Under the pieces are notes generated by a model. The model had not been told where the DNA came from and ran no database searches. It saw only the letters and a list, made by a program, of their open reading frames with translations. From Rhodococcus rhodochrous (lineage in GTDB: Bacteria > Actinomycetota > Actinomycetes > Mycobacteriales > Mycobacteriaceae): a stretch of 64,000 bases of DNA. The DNA lies in assembly GCF_900187265.1 (NCBI RefSeq), contig NZ_LT906450.1, forward strand, positions 558,001-622,000, given 5' to 3'. Below, in pieces: positions 25,884 to 37,827 of this stretch. Every line of letters begins with the position of its first letter. The first letter of the stretch is position 1. Position numbers and translations under genes: made by a program.

Positions 25884-27150
25884 TCAGGTCTCCGGCCCGT
25901 CGGGGAGCAGCGGAACACCCGGCCGGTGGTCGCGTCCGAGCAACGCGGCCGAGGTGACCGCGCCCGCGCCGTAGCGGGAGTGCAGATCGTCGAGAACCGC
26001 ATCGAGAGCGTGCCGGTCGACGGCGCGGTGCGTTCGCGTGTCTCCGACAAGGTGACTCGGCGTGTCTCCGACAGCCTCGACCGGCTCGTCGAACGGCAGC
26101 TCGAGTTGCTCGACGCCTTCGCCGACGAGGTTCGTCACCGCGACCCCGACGAGGGTGAGACCGCGCTCGGCGATGAGCGGCAGGGTCTGTTCGAGCAGGT
26201 CGCGCGCCGCCGCCGACAGCAGATCGGTGCGTGCGGTGGCCCCGGGCAGCGTGTGGGAGCGGGTCGCGCGGGTGTAGTCGGCGAAGCGCATCCGCAGCAC
26301 CACCGTGCGGCCGAGGCGACCGGCCCGGCGCATCCGCCGGCACACCCGGTCGACGAGCAGTTGCAGCGTCTCACCGACCGACTCGATGCTGTGCGGTCCG
26401 CGGCCGAGGGCGTGCTGCGCGCCCATCGAACTGCGCCGCCGATGCCGGACCGGACGTGGATCGTGGCCGATCGAGAGGGCGTGCAGGTGGCGTCCCGCTG
26501 CGCGTCCGAGCAGCGACACGAGATCGGACTCGGAGTGGGCGGCGACATCGGCCACGGTCCGCAGACCGTGCGCGTGCAGTTTTGCCGCCGTCACCTTGCC
26601 GACACCCCACAACCGCTCCACCGGCAACGGATGGAGGAACTCGAGTTCGGCGTGTGGAGGGACGAGCAGCAGTCCGTCGGGCTTGGCACCCCGCTCGCGA
26701 CCTTGGCGAGGAACTTGGTGCGCGCGACACCGACGGTGATCGGCAACCCCACCTCGTCGGCGACCGTGCGACGCAGACGTGCGGCGATGTCGACGGGGCT
26801 GCCGGCGATGCGCCCGAGACCGGAGACGTCGAGGAACGCCTCGTCGATGGAGATCCCCTCCACGATCGGTGTGGTGCGGTCGAAGATCGCGAACACGTCG
26901 CGGGACGCCTGCGTGTAGGCCTCCATGCGGGGAGGCACCGAGATCAGTCCCGGACACAGGGCGCGGGCGGCCCGGCCCGACATCGCGGTGACGATGCCGT
27001 GGGCCTTGGCCTCGTAGCTCGCCGCGAGTACGACACCCCCGCCCACGACGATCGGTCTGCCGCGCAGCCACGGATCGTCGCGCTGCTCCACCGACGCGTA
27101 GAACGCGTCGAGATCGGCGTGCAGCACCGTCGCTTCGGACACGAACACAT
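25884..27150 (-). pseudogene. dinB: DNA polymerase IV with an apparent single-base frameshift
   Basis: Y-family translesion polymerase. The N-terminal part (LHADLDAFYASVEQR, SISIDEAFLDVSGLG-type catalytic acids, VGVARTKFLAKVASG) reads in one frame from ATG 27150 or GTG 27142. The remainder (AKPDGLLLVPPHAELEF, VERLWGVGKVTAAKL and the little-finger domain) reads in another frame to the stop at 25884. At 26685-26690 the plus strand reads GGCACC where GGCCACC would restore one frame, so a single base is missing. Each half is otherwise well preserved, which indicates a recent mutation or a sequencing error. Confidence 0.85.
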
Positions 27151-27160
27151 GTTCGCACCT

Positions 27161-27235
27161 GCCGCCGACACCTCGGCAGGTCAGTGCCGCCGGCACCTCG
27201 GCAGGTCAGTGCCGCCGGCACCTCGGCAGGTCAGC
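27161..27235. repeat. 25-bp tandem repeat, three copies, spanning the radA stop
   Basis: Three 25-base units start at 27161, 27186 and 27211, each beginning GCCGCCG(A/G)CACCTCGGC and ending AGGTCAG(T/C). Copies differ at one or two bases. The third contains the minus-strand stop of radA (27231-27233); the first begins 10 bases upstream of the dinB start. Confidence 0.93.
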
Positions 27236-28622
27236 GCGTGAGCGTCGACAGTGCCTGCGCCACGTTGGACACCTCGAACTTCTTCATGCCCTTCGGGACA
27301 CCGTCGACATCGCGCGGAACCACCCCGCGGTCGAAGCCGAGCCGGCTCGCCTCTGCGAGGCGGCGACCCGCACCGACGACACGACGGACTTCCCCGGCGA
27401 GACCGACCTCGCCGAGAAGCACGGTGCCGGCAGGGACGGGTTGGTCGCGCACGGCCGAGGCGACGGCGAGCGCGAGCGCGAGGTCGGCGGACGGATCGGT
27501 GATCCGCATACCACCGACGGTGGAGGCGTAGACGTCGCAGTTGCCGAGCCGGCCGAGGCCGCAGCGACGCTCGAGCACCGCGAGCACCATCGCCACCCGC
27601 GCGGAGTCGAGGCCGCTCACGGCGCGTCGCGGCGACGGATTGTGGGTGGGCACCACGAGTGCCTGGACCTCACCGAGGAGCGGGCGTTTGCCGTCCATCG
27701 TGACCGTGACGGCGGTGCCGGGCACGGCCTCGTCGCGGTGCTGCAGGAACAACCCCGACGGGTCGCTCACCCCGACGATCCCGTCCTCGGCGAGTTCGAA
27801 GCAGCCCACCTCGTCGGCGGCCCCGAACCGGTTCTTCACCCCGCGCACCATGCGCAGTGTGGAGTGCTTGTCGCCCTCGAAGTGCAGCACCACGTCGACG
27901 AGGTGCTCGAGGGAACGCGGGCCGGCGACGGCGCCGTCCTTGGTGACGTGGCCGATGAGCAGCACCGGGATGCCGCTGGACTTCGCGAGGGAGGTCAGGG
28001 CGCTGGTGACCGCGCGGACCTGCGTGACGCCACCGGTGACGCCGTCGACGTCGGCGGCGAGCATGGTCTGGACCGAGTCGACGACCAGCAGGGTGGGTTT
28101 GACCTGCTCGACGTGCCCGAAGATCGTCGCGAGGTCGTTCTCGGCGGCGAGATAGACCCGGTCGTGCACGGCGCCGGTGCGGTCGGCGCGCAAACGCACC
28201 TGACCGGCCGATTCCTCGCCGGTGACATAGAGCGCGCGATCGGCTTCGCCGCGCAACGCCCAGCGGTGCACCACCTCGAGGAGAAGCGTGGACTTGCCGA
28301 CACCGGGCTCACCGGCGAGCAGGACGACCGAACCGGGGACGACACCGCCACCGAGGACACGGTCGAGTTCGGGGATGCCCGTGGGCTTCGCGTGGGTGGA
28401 CTTGCTGTCGATCTGCGACAGCGGGGTGGCCGGGGTGCTCGGCAGCACGGCGGCGGCACCGGCACGGGCGAGCGAGGTACCCGAGCGCGAGGCGACCGCG
28501 ACCGGCTGCACGGGTGCTTCGTCCATCGACCCCCACGTTCCGCATTCGGGACAGCGCCCGACCCACTTCGCGACGGTGTGCGAGCAGTCGGAACAGCGGT
28601 AGAGGGTCTTGGTCTTTGCCAC
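27231..28622 (-). CDS. radA: DNA repair protein RadA
   Basis: A RecA-like ATPase and helicase for branch migration in recombination. Of 463 residues, a four-Cys zinc finger (CSDC and CPEC, residues ~9-30) leads, then Walker [20 protein letters not shown] as Walker B, the RadA-specific VKNRFGA motif, and a C-terminal Lon-like domain ([15 protein letters not shown]). The start is GTG at 28622. Its stop lies in a tandem repeat. Tandem with dinB on the minus strand and separated by the repeat. Confidence 0.96.
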   Translation of the reverse strand: MAKTKTLYRCSDCSHTVAKWVGRCPECGTWGSMDEAPVQPVAVASRSGTSLARAGAAAVLPSTPATPLSQIDSKSTHAKPTGIPELDRVLGGGVVPGSVVLLAGEPGVGKSTLLLEVVHRWALRGEADRALYVTGEESAGQVRLRADRTGAVHDRVYLAAENDLATIFGHVEQVKPTLLVVDSVQTMLAADVDGVTGGVTQVRAVTSALTSLAKSSGIPVLLIGHVTKDGAVAGPRSLEHLVDVVLHFEGDKHSTLRMVRGVKNRFGAADEVGCFELAEDGIVGVSDPSGLFLQHRDEAVPGTAVTVTMDGKRPLLGEVQALVVPTHNPSPRRAVSGLDSARVAMVLAVLERRCGLGRLGNCDVYASTVGGMRITDPSADLALALAVASAVRDQPVPAGTVLLGEVGLAGEVRRVVGAGRRLAEASRLGFDRGVVPRDVDGVPKGMKKFEVSNVAQALSTLTR

Positions 28623-28664
28623 GGCCGGAGGATAGACGGTCGCACCGACACCGGAGCGGATGCG

Positions 28665-28703
28665 AGAAGGGCCCGGCCGAGCTGTGCTCGACCGGGCCCT
28701 TCT
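28665..28703 (-). terminator. Hairpin terminator behind the lipoprotein gene
   Basis: An 18-base arm at 28665-28682 (AGAAGGGCCCGGCCGAGC) pairs with 28686-28703 with one G-U pair and a 3-base loop. It follows the lipoprotein stop by 11 bases and separates it from radA. Confidence 0.85.
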
Positions 28704-28714
28704 GTAGAAAGGTC

Positions 28715-29347
28715 CTAGTGTGCTTCGCCCACGATCGGCGAGAGATCCGACTCGTCGCGGGGGAGCTCCGGGCCGGCGTCGATCGGCACGGACAGCGTGA
28801 TGTCGCCGGCCTCTTCGAACGTGAAGGTCACGGGAATGGTCAGGCCCGGGCGGACACCCTCGGAGAGGTCCACGAGCTCGACGTTGTTGGCGACGGCATC
28901 CGGAGCCGGGGAGGGGGTCTCCTCGGTGCTGTCCGGACGCGGCGACTCGTCGACCTCCTCGACGAGGGCGGCGTTCTCCTCGGAGACACCGGCGACCACG
29001 GAGGACTGCGGCGGAACCTCGAGGCGGGCACCCGTGACCGAGGCTGCGAAATCGGTGGAGATACCGGTGAGCCGATCACCGACGTACGGGTCGAGGTTGA
29101 CGATCGTGAAGCCGAGCTGGGCGGTGCCGCCGGGCTCGATGCTGTACTCCTCGGAGTTCGGGTAGATCACGTGCACGTTGCGCAGCGCGAGGCTGCCGGC
29201 GTCCACGTTGGAACCGTTGATGGCCGCGACCTGGGTCGAGGTCTGGGTGATCTGACCGGCGCTGCACGCGGACATCGTGAGCGCCGCTCCCGCGGCAAGG
29301 GCGAGAGCGGTCACGACTCGACGAGTCGGCGCTTTGAGAGCAGTCAC
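28715..29347 (-). CDS. lpqE: LpqE-like lipoprotein
   Basis: A 210-residue secreted lipoprotein. The signal peptide ([20 protein letters not shown]) ends in a lipobox whose Cys lies near residue 28. The rest is a beta-rich domain with a Glu/Ser/Pro-rich insertion. I chose GTG at 29347, with GGAGGA at 29352-29357. Position between radA and carD matches Rv3584 (LpqE). The function is unknown; the fold may resemble copper chaperone PCuAC-type domains, but no metal-ligand cluster stands out. Confidence 0.83.
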   Translation of the reverse strand: MTALKAPTRRVVTALALAAGAALTMSACSAGQITQTSTQVAAINGSNVDAGSLALRNVHVIYPNSEEYSIEPGGTAQLGFTIVNLDPYVGDRLTGISTDFAASVTGARLEVPPQSSVVAGVSEENAALVEEVDESPRPDSTEETPSPAPDAVANNVELVDLSEGVRPGLTIPVTFTFEEAGDITLSVPIDAGPELPRDESDLSPIVGEAH

Positions 29348-29590
29348 GGGTTCCTCCACTCGAGTAAGGCTCGCAATCCACTAGGCAGAGTAGTAGTTCC
29401 CGAGTGCGCTGTGTACGTCGGGGCCGGATCTCGTGCGGATTCGCACCCGGAAGACAAGATCGACAGGCCTCGGCGGACGAGTGTGTCGGAGGTCACCCGA
29501 TACACGGAAGAGACTGCCTGTCAAGCCCTACGCTCACCGCTCGGTGCCCCTGACCTGCACCGTTGACGCGAGGGCGATGTGGTCACGTGT

Positions 29591-30112
<522 letters not shown>

Positions 30113-30137
30113 CGCGCGAGACATCGGCAAACTGCAC

Positions 30138-30845
30138 ATGAGCGATCGCAACGGGCCGGTCGTCGGAATTCTTCCGGCGGCCGGCCGCGGTGTTCGCCTG
30201 GGAGAACCACTGCCCAAGGCGTTCGTGGAACTGGACGGCCGCACGATGCTCGACCGCTCGGTCGAGGCGATGCTCGCCTCGGCGGTGGTCGATCGCGTGG
30301 TGATCGTCGCGCCGCCCGAACTGGCGGCGACGCCGGCGGACCGGCTCGTCGGTGAGTCGTTCGCCGACCGGGTCACCGTCGTCGCGGGTGGCGCCGAGCG
30401 CGCCGACTCGGTGCGCGCGGGTCTCGCGGCGGCATCGGGCGCTCGGTTCGTGCTGGTCCACGACGCCGCGCGTGCGCTCACCCCCGCCGATCTGTTCGTC
30501 CGGGTCGTCGACGCGTTGCGGGCCGGAAGCAACGCGGTGATCCCCGTTCTGCCTGTCGTCGACACCATCAAGAGCGTCGACGCCGACGGGACCGTCACCG
30601 GAACTCCCGACCGGTCCACCCTCCGCGCGGTACAGACCCCGCAGGGGTTCGACGTCGACCTGCTCGAGCGGGCCAACCGCGATGCGGCCGACGCGACCGA
30701 CGACGCGGGACTCGTCGAGCGGCTCGGGGAGCGGATCACCACGGTCGCAGGCGACCCTCTCGCTTTCAAGATCACCACCCCGCTGGACCTGGTGCTGGCA
30801 CGGACCGTGCTCGCGTCCGGCGTCCGCACCGAGAAGGAGATGTGA
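30138..30845 (+). CDS. ispD: 2-C-methyl-D-erythritol 4-phosphate cytidylyltransferase
   Basis: Third step of the MEP isoprenoid pathway: CTP plus MEP to CDP-ME. The 235-residue protein has the nucleotide-binding [13 protein letters not shown] with Lys in [22 protein letters not shown], and [13 protein letters not shown] at 30138 lacks a strong ribosome site. The stop overlaps the ispF start by four bases, so the two MEP enzymes are coupled. Confidence 0.95.
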   Translation: MSDRNGPVVGILPAAGRGVRLGEPLPKAFVELDGRTMLDRSVEAMLASAVVDRVVIVAPPELAATPADRLVGESFADRVTVVAGGAERADSVRAGLAAASGARFVLVHDAARALTPADLFVRVVDALRAGSNAVIPVLPVVDTIKSVDADGTVTGTPDRSTLRAVQTPQGFDVDLLERANRDAADATDDAGLVERLGERITTVAGDPLAFKITTPLDLVLARTVLASGVRTEKEM

Positions 30846-31327
30846 GCATCGTGCGTGTCGGCATCGGAACGGACGTCCATCCCGTGGAGGCCGGACGGCC
30901 GTGCTGGATGGCCGGTCTGCTGTTCGAGGACGCCGACGGGTGCGCGGGTCACTCGGACGGGGACGTCGCCGCGCACGCTCTGTGCGATGCGGTGCTCTCG
31001 GCCGCCGGTCTCGGCGATCTCGGATCGGTCTTCGGCACAGGGCGCCCCGAGATGGCCGGCGCCTCCGGTGTCGCCATGCTCGGTGAGGTGCGCCGCCTGC
31101 TCGCGGACGCCGGCTGGGTGGTGGGCAATGCCGCCGTGCAGGTGATCGGGAACCGTCCGAAGATCGGGCCGCGGCGCGAGGAGGCACAGGCGGTGCTGTC
31201 CGAGGCGCTCGGAGGTCCGGTCTCCGTGTCGGCGACCACCACGGACGGTCTCGGGCTCACGGGCCGGGGAGAAGGTGTGGCCGCGGTTGCGACCGCACTG
31301 GTCCTGGCACAGCAGGACGAGCGGTAG
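30842..31327 (+). CDS. ispF: 2-C-methyl-D-erythritol 2,4-cyclodiphosphate synthase
   Basis: Cyclises CDP-ME 2-phosphate, releasing CMP. Zinc ligands are in GTDVHPVE and [39 protein letters not shown] and [14 protein letters not shown] complete the family pattern. The product is 161 residues. GTG 30842 overlaps the ispD stop; GTG 30851 is an alternative start. Confidence 0.95.
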   Translation: MSIVRVGIGTDVHPVEAGRPCWMAGLLFEDADGCAGHSDGDVAAHALCDAVLSAAGLGDLGSVFGTGRPEMAGASGVAMLGEVRRLLADAGWVVGNAAVQVIGNRPKIGPRREEAQAVLSEALGGPVSVSATTTDGLGLTGRGEGVAAVATALVLAQQDER

Positions 31328-31338
31328 GATCGACGGTC

Positions 31339-32732
<1,394 letters not shown>

Positions 32733-32733
<1 letters not shown>

Positions 32734-33704
32734 TGGCAGGCAATTCTCAGCGTCGCGGCGCTATTCGTAAGGGCGGCACGAAGAAGGGCCAGGTCGTCGG
32801 GTCCGGTGGGCAGCGGCGACGCGGCCTCGAACCGCGTGGCGCCACCCCCAGGGCCGAGGACCGGCCCTACCACCCTGCCGCACGGCGTGCCCGGGCCGCA
32901 GCCAAGGCTGCCGACCCGCGTGGCGGCGGCGGTCGTCGTCCCGCAGCCGGCCGGAAGGCCGAGGACGGGCCGGAGATGGTGCTCGGCCGCAATCCGGTCG
33001 TCGAGTGCCTGCGTGCCGGTGTGCCCGCGACCGCTCTGTACGTCGCCCTCGGTGCCGAGGCCGACGAGCGGCTCAAGGAAGCCGTGCAGCGCTCGGCCGA
33101 GATGGGCATCTCGATCCTCGAGGTCTCGCGTTCCGAGCTCGACCGTATGTCGTCGAACGGGATGCACCAGGGCATCGGTCTGCAGGTGCCGCCGTACCGC
33201 TACGCGCACCCCGACGACCTGCTCGCCCGTGCCGCGGAGAACCACGAACGTCCGCTGCTCGTGGCCCTCGACAACATCTCCGATCCGCGCAATCTCGGCG
33301 CGGTGATCCGTTCGGTCGCGGCCTTCGGCGGCCACGGTGTGGTCATCCCGCAGCGCCGTTCGGCGTCGGTGACGGCCGTGGCATGGCGCACGAGTGCCGG
33401 TGCCGCAGCGCGACTGCCCGTCGCGCGTGCCACCAACCTCACGCGCACGCTCAAGGACTGGCAGTCCCGCGGTGTCCGCGTCGTCGGCCTCGATGCCGGC
33501 GGCGACACCAACCTCGACGACTTCGACGGCACCGATCCCGTCGTCGTGGTCGTGGGCTCGGAGGGCAAGGGACTCTCGCGCCTGGTGCGGGAGACCTGCG
33601 ACGCCGTTCTCTCCATCCCGATGGCCGGAGATGTCGAGTCGCTCAACGCCTCCGTCGCAGCGGGTGTGGTCCTCGCCGACATCGCGCGGCAGCGCCGGGC
33701 CTGA
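32733..33704 (+). CDS. rlmB: 23S rRNA (guanosine-2'-O)-methyltransferase RlmB
   Basis: SpoU/TrmH-family methyltransferase of 323 residues. A basic disordered N-terminal extension ([14 protein letters not shown]) precedes the substrate-binding domain ([15 protein letters not shown]) and the trefoil-knot catalytic domain with [26 protein letters not shown] and [20 protein letters not shown] at 32733 overlaps the cysS stop (TGATG), so translation is coupled. Its stop codon lies in a 26-bp tandem repeat. Confidence 0.94.
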
Positions 33705-33756
33705 CAGGACTGTGCGGCAGTCGGGCCTGACAGGACTGCGCGGCAGTCGGGCCTGA
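33696..33756. repeat. 26-bp tandem repeat spanning the rlmB stop
   Basis: Units starting CGGGCCTGACAGGACTG at 33696 and 33722, plus a 9-base partial at 33748, follow one another; the two full copies differ at one base. The first contains the rlmB TGA (33702-33704). Confidence 0.93.
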
Positions 33757-33800
33757 TCGAGTCCGCCCGATCTGTAGTCGCGAGGGCCTAGTCTGTCCTC

Positions 33801-34844
33801 GTGGTCGCATCCCTGCCGTTCCGTACGAAGGTGTTCGCGTTCCTCGGACGCTTCGCCGACAAGTCCATCGCCGAGGCGTCCGTCGACGAGATCCCGGCAC
33901 GTCGTGCTGCACGCGCGAAGCTGCTGTCGTCCCCGGTCGGACGGCTGATCTCGGGACGGACGCATCCGGGCGTGCGGATCGAGGACCGATGGGTCGATCT
34001 CGAGCACGAGGCGATCGACGATCTCGCACCCGAGGACTCCGCGGTCCGGACCCGTCTGCGGATCTATCGGCCCTCCGCGCGGACGAAGGGTCCGCTGCCC
34101 GTCGTTCTGCTGTTCCACGGCGGCGGGTGGGTGCTCGGCAATCCGGAGCAGAACGAGTGGTGGGCGAGCCACACGGCCGCGCGGACCCCGTGCGTCGTGG
34201 TGTCCGTGGACTACCGGCTCGCCCCCGAACATCCCTATCCCGCAGCGGTGCTGGACTCCTGGTCGGCGTTCCGGTGGGTCGTCGCACACGCTGCGGAGCT
34301 CGGCGGTGATCCGTCCCGCGTCGTGGTCGCCGGTGACAGTGCCGGAGGCAACCTCGCCGCGGTCGTCGCCGATGTGGCCGGACGCTCGGGCGGTCCACTG
34401 CCGGTCGGTCAGCTGCTGTTCTATCCGGCGACGGAGATGGAGGAGGAGTTCCCGTCGGAGCGGCAGTTCGCGAACGCTCCCGTGCTCACCTCCCGTGGCA
34501 TGCGGGCGTTCGTGCGTCTGTATCTGGCCGGCGCCGACCCGTACGCACCGACCGCGGCCCCGCTGCGCGGCACGCTCGCCGGTGCCGCCGTACCGGCCCT
34601 CGTCCAGATCGCCGGGCACGACCCGTTGCGCGACAACGCCGTTCGATATGCCGCGGCGCTCAGGGACAAAGGCGGCGACGTCACGGAGACCGATTATCCC
34701 GACACCGTGCACGGCTATCTCAGCCTGCCCGGCATCTCGCCGCCCGCGACACGGGCACTCGACGAGGCGATCGCCGTCGTGCGTCGGGTGACGGCCACCG
34801 ACCCGACCGACGAGGACGACGCGTCCGTGCGGTCGCGCGCCTGA
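33801..34844 (+). CDS. Alpha/beta hydrolase, hormone-sensitive lipase family
   Basis: A 347-residue esterase/lipase. The HSL-family oxyanion motif HGGGWVLG, nucleophile GDSAGGNLAA, acid in AGHDPLRDN and catalytic His in DTVHGYLSL are all intact. No signal peptide is evident. TAGTCT at 33789-33794 lies 6 bases before GTG 33801, so the transcript is probably leaderless. Proteins of this family in actinobacteria act on short acyl esters. It converges with pxpC. Confidence 0.9.
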   Translation: MVASLPFRTKVFAFLGRFADKSIAEASVDEIPARRAARAKLLSSPVGRLISGRTHPGVRIEDRWVDLEHEAIDDLAPEDSAVRTRLRIYRPSARTKGPLPVVLLFHGGGWVLGNPEQNEWWASHTAARTPCVVVSVDYRLAPEHPYPAAVLDSWSAFRWVVAHAAELGGDPSRVVVAGDSAGGNLAAVVADVAGRSGGPLPVGQLLFYPATEMEEEFPSERQFANAPVLTSRGMRAFVRLYLAGADPYAPTAAPLRGTLAGAAVPALVQIAGHDPLRDNAVRYAAALRDKGGDVTETDYPDTVHGYLSLPGISPPATRALDEAIAVVRRVTATDPTDEDDASVRSRA

Positions 34845-34861
34845 CCGTCACACCGCGGCGA

Positions 34862-35734
34862 TCACCGCACCGGCACGAACCGCACCCGCTGTCCGGGACG
34901 CAGTTGCGCCGCGACCGGCAGATCGGCGGCGACCGCCACCGCGGCCACCGGATAGCCGCCGGTGACGGGATGGTCGACGAGGAACAGCACCGGATGCCCG
35001 TCCGGCGGTATCTGCAGCGACCCGGGAACCATGCCCTCGCTGGGCATCTCCTCGTGCCGTGCACGGTGCAGGCGACCCGGACCGTGGAACCTGATGCCCA
35101 CCCGATCGAGTTCCGATGTCACCGTCCAGGTCTCGTGGAACAGTGCCCGCAGTGATCCGGGTGTGAACCAGTCGTCGCGCGGGCCGGGCCGTACCCGGAT
35201 CTCCACGGGGTCGTCCATCGGCGGCGGTGGTGGGAACTGCTCCTCGTCGGGCAGGGGGCCCGACATCGCCCCGACGAGCAGACTGTCGCCGGCGCGAACC
35301 GGTGACGGTCCGGTGTTCGACAGGGTGTCGGTGGATCTGCTGCCGAGCACCTCCGGCACATCGATGCCGCCGCGCACCGCGAGGTAGGTCCGCAGTCCTT
35401 CGTTCGGGACGCCGATCCTCAGCACGTCGTCGTTGTGGAGGGTGATGCGCGCCCAGTCGCCGACCGGCCGGTCGCACACGGTCACGTCGGCGCGGGCGCC
35501 GGTCACGGCCACGATCGTCTCGCCGACGCTGCGGACGACGAGACCGCCGCCGGTCACCTCGAGTGTCGCCGCGTCCGGTTGGTTCCCCACGAGCCGGTTC
35601 GCGGCGTCGTGTGCGCGCCGGTCGGCGGCACCGGACCGGGTGAGGCCCGAGGAGCCGTGACCGGGACGTCCGCGATCCTGGACCGTCGTGAGCATTCCGC
35701 CGGAGATCACATCGAACCACGCCACGATGTTCAT
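34862..35734 (-). CDS. pxpC: 5-oxoprolinase subunit C (biotin-dependent carboxyltransferase family)
   Basis: The 290-residue KipA/PxpC subunit. Family features are TVQDRGRPGHGSSGL at the start, NRLVGNQPDAATLEVTGGG, YLAVRGGIDVPEVLGSRSTDTL and a C-terminal VPGSLQIPPDGHPVLFLVD. With PxpA and PxpB it hydrolyses 5-oxoproline to glutamate using ATP. ATG at 35734 was chosen; GTG 35740 is possible. It is separated from pxpB by mgtE on the opposite strand, so it needs its own promoter. Confidence 0.9.
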   Translation of the reverse strand: MNIVAWFDVISGGMLTTVQDRGRPGHGSSGLTRSGAADRRAHDAANRLVGNQPDAATLEVTGGGLVVRSVGETIVAVTGARADVTVCDRPVGDWARITLHNDDVLRIGVPNEGLRTYLAVRGGIDVPEVLGSRSTDTLSNTGPSPVRAGDSLLVGAMSGPLPDEEQFPPPPPMDDPVEIRVRPGPRDDWFTPGSLRALFHETWTVTSELDRVGIRFHGPGRLHRARHEEMPSEGMVPGSLQIPPDGHPVLFLVDHPVTGGYPVAAVAVAADLPVAAQLRPGQRVRFVPVR

Positions 35735-35822
35735 TCTCACTCACCGGCTTCGATCACACGGCCGGACTCCGGCCGAACGATCGCGTTAGGTTCGAAGAAG
35801 AGCGAGAACGGAGGTGACGATC

Positions 35823-37175
35823 GTGGACGAAGTGAACGTGCGTGCGGCGACGACACGACTGGTCGAGAGGGCCGTCGAGGCCGACGACCTGCAGGCGGCG
35901 CACGACGCCGTGGCGGAACTGAGCGTCGAGCAGGTGGTCGACGTGCTCGAACGGCTCGGCCGGACGGGCCGCGCGGTGCTCTACCGGCTCCTGCCGAAGG
36001 ACCGGGCGATCGACGTCTTCGAGCAGCTCGACCCGAGCATGCAGAGCGAACTGCTCCGTGGGCTCCGCGACGACCAGGTGGCCGCGATCTTCGCCGGCCT
36101 CGAGCCCGACGACCGGGTGGAACTGCTCGACGAGTTGCCCGCGACGGTCGCGTCGACCCTCATGCGCGGTCTGCCGCCCACCGACCGCGAGGTGACCGCC
36201 ACGATCCTCGGTTATCCGCAGCGGGCGATCGGCCGGCGGATGAGCCCGGCCTTCGTGTCGTTGCGGCAGGACATGACGGTGGAGCAGGCGATGGACGCCG
36301 TGCGTCGTCGGCTGGATGACGCGGAGACGGTGTACACGCTGCCGGTGGTGGACGACGGTCGTGTGCTCGTCGGGGTGGTCGGTCTGCGCGAGCTGATGAG
36401 TGCGACTCCGGGAACGGTGGTCGCCGACATCATGAGCGAGCCCTACTGGGCGCGCGTGACCGACGACGCCGAGGAGTCCGCGCGTCGCTGCGCCGAACTC
36501 AAACTGCTGGCGTTGATCGTCGTCGACAGCGAAACCAGGCTGGTGGGCATCCTGACCGTCGACGACGCCCTACGGATCCTCGAGGCCGCCGACAGTGAGG
36601 ACCAGGCACGCATCGGCGGTACCGAGCCGCTGCGCCGGCCCTATCTCGCGACACCCGTCGGGCAGTTGGTGCGCTCCCGGGTGGTGTGGTTGCTCGTGCT
36701 GGCCCTCGGCGCGACCCTCACGGTCCAGGTCCTCGAGGTGTTCGAGTCGACCCTCGGTCAGGTGGTCACCCTGGCGTTGTTCGTGCCGCTGATCATCGGC
36801 ACCGGGGGCAACACCGGCAACCAGGCCGCCACCACCGTCACCCGCGCGCTGGCGCTCGACGACGTGACACCCCGCGACATCGGCGGGGTGATCGCCCGCG
36901 AGTTCCGGGTGGGCCTGTCCCTCGGTGTCCTGCTGGGTTCGGTGGCGTTCGTCCTGACGTCTCTGGTCTACGACTCGTCGGTGGGTGCGGTGATCGGCCT
37001 GACCCTGGTGAGCATCTGCACTCTCGCCGCCACGGTCGGTGGTGCGATGCCGTTGGTGGCCAAATCGATCCGCGCCGACCCGGCGGTCTTCTCCAATCCG
37101 TTCATCACGACCTTCGTCGACGCGACCGGCCTGGTGATCTACTTCCTCATCGCGAAGGCCGTGCTCGGTATCTGA
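35823..37175 (+). CDS. mgtE: MgtE-family magnesium transporter
   Basis: A 450-residue magnesium channel. MgtE-N helical repeats (ALYRLLPKD-type, residues ~40-125), two CBS domains (~130-250) that sense magnesium, and a C-terminal membrane domain of five helices with the pore-lining signature PLIIGTGGNTGNQAATTV and NPFITTFVDATGLVIYF. GTG at 35823 has GGAGG at 35810-35814. No M-box riboswitch fits in the 88-base upstream space. It is inserted between pxpB and pxpC, on the opposite strand. Confidence 0.93.
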   Translation: MDEVNVRAATTRLVERAVEADDLQAAHDAVAELSVEQVVDVLERLGRTGRAVLYRLLPKDRAIDVFEQLDPSMQSELLRGLRDDQVAAIFAGLEPDDRVELLDELPATVASTLMRGLPPTDREVTATILGYPQRAIGRRMSPAFVSLRQDMTVEQAMDAVRRRLDDAETVYTLPVVDDGRVLVGVVGLRELMSATPGTVVADIMSEPYWARVTDDAEESARRCAELKLLALIVVDSETRLVGILTVDDALRILEAADSEDQARIGGTEPLRRPYLATPVGQLVRSRVVWLLVLALGATLTVQVLEVFESTLGQVVTLALFVPLIIGTGGNTGNQAATTVTRALALDDVTPRDIGGVIAREFRVGLSLGVLLGSVAFVLTSLVYDSSVGAVIGLTLVSICTLAATVGGAMPLVAKSIRADPAVFSNPFITTFVDATGLVIYFLIAKAVLGI

Positions 37176-37193
37176 CCCCTGCGAAGGGTCGGA

Positions 37194-37802
37194 TCAGATC
37201 GCGACGAAGCGCACCGCACAGCCCGGCCGCAGCAGCGCCGCAGGGGCCCGGTCCGGTTGCCACAGCGGAGCATCGGAGGTTCCGATGAGCTGCCATCCTC
37301 CGGGCGATTTCCGCGGGTAGACACCCGAGAACTCGCCTGCGAGCCCCACGGCGCCGGACGGGACGGACGTGCGCGGCGAACTGCGGCGCGGCACGTGCAA
37401 GCGCGAATCCCCGCCGGTGAGATACGCGAAGCCGGGCGCGAACCCACCGAAGGCGACCGTCCAGAGGCTGCCGGTGTGGGCGGCGATCACGCCGTCCGCG
37501 CCGAGGCCGGTCAACTCGCCGACCTCCTCGAGATCGGTCCCGTCGTACCGGACTTCGAGCGTCACCTCCTCGACGTCGATGTCGTCCCCGGACACCGGTG
37601 CGGTGGTGGTGACCCACTTGTGCACGACCTGCAGACCGGTCTCCGACGGATCGAAGCACACCAGCAGTGTCCGCGCCGCCGGCACGAGATCGACGACGCC
37701 ACGCGGCCGCTCACGGTCGAGTGCCCGGAAGTGGGCGAGAACGTCGTCGAGGGAATCGAATTCGGCGAGCAGTGCACTGTCTCCGGCACGAAGGATTCTC
37801 AT
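37194..37802 (-). CDS. pxpB: 5-oxoprolinase subunit B
   Basis: The 202-residue KipI/PxpB subunit. VRYDGTDLEEVGELTGL and FGGFAPGFAYLTGGDSRLHVPRR are the family signature, followed by GEFSGVYPRKSPGGWQLIG. Together with PxpC it forms the ATP-dependent part of 5-oxoprolinase. It starts 25 bases after the pxpA stop on the same strand and is likely co-transcribed. Confidence 0.92.
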   Translation of the reverse strand: MRILRAGDSALLAEFDSLDDVLAHFRALDRERPRGVVDLVPAARTLLVCFDPSETGLQVVHKWVTTTAPVSGDDIDVEEVTLEVRYDGTDLEEVGELTGLGADGVIAAHTGSLWTVAFGGFAPGFAYLTGGDSRLHVPRRSSPRTSVPSGAVGLAGEFSGVYPRKSPGGWQLIGTSDAPLWQPDRAPAALLRPGCAVRFVAI

Positions 37803-37827
37803 GGGTGGACCTCGCGGTGTCGGGCGT

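Noticed and set aside
27139-27156. GAACATGTTC at the dinB start as a LexA (SOS) box
   Set aside because: The half-sites are separated by two bases, whereas the actinobacterial LexA box needs four.
27139-27156. AACATGTT at the dinB start as a KstR box
   Set aside because: The outer T and A of TNNAACNNGTTNNA are missing and dinB has no link to sterols.
27161-27235. CRISPR array
   Set aside because: The 25-bp units are directly adjacent with no spacers, and no cas genes are present.
35741-35822. M-box magnesium riboswitch before mgtE
   Set aside because: Fewer than 90 bases are available and no matching multi-stem structure is visible.
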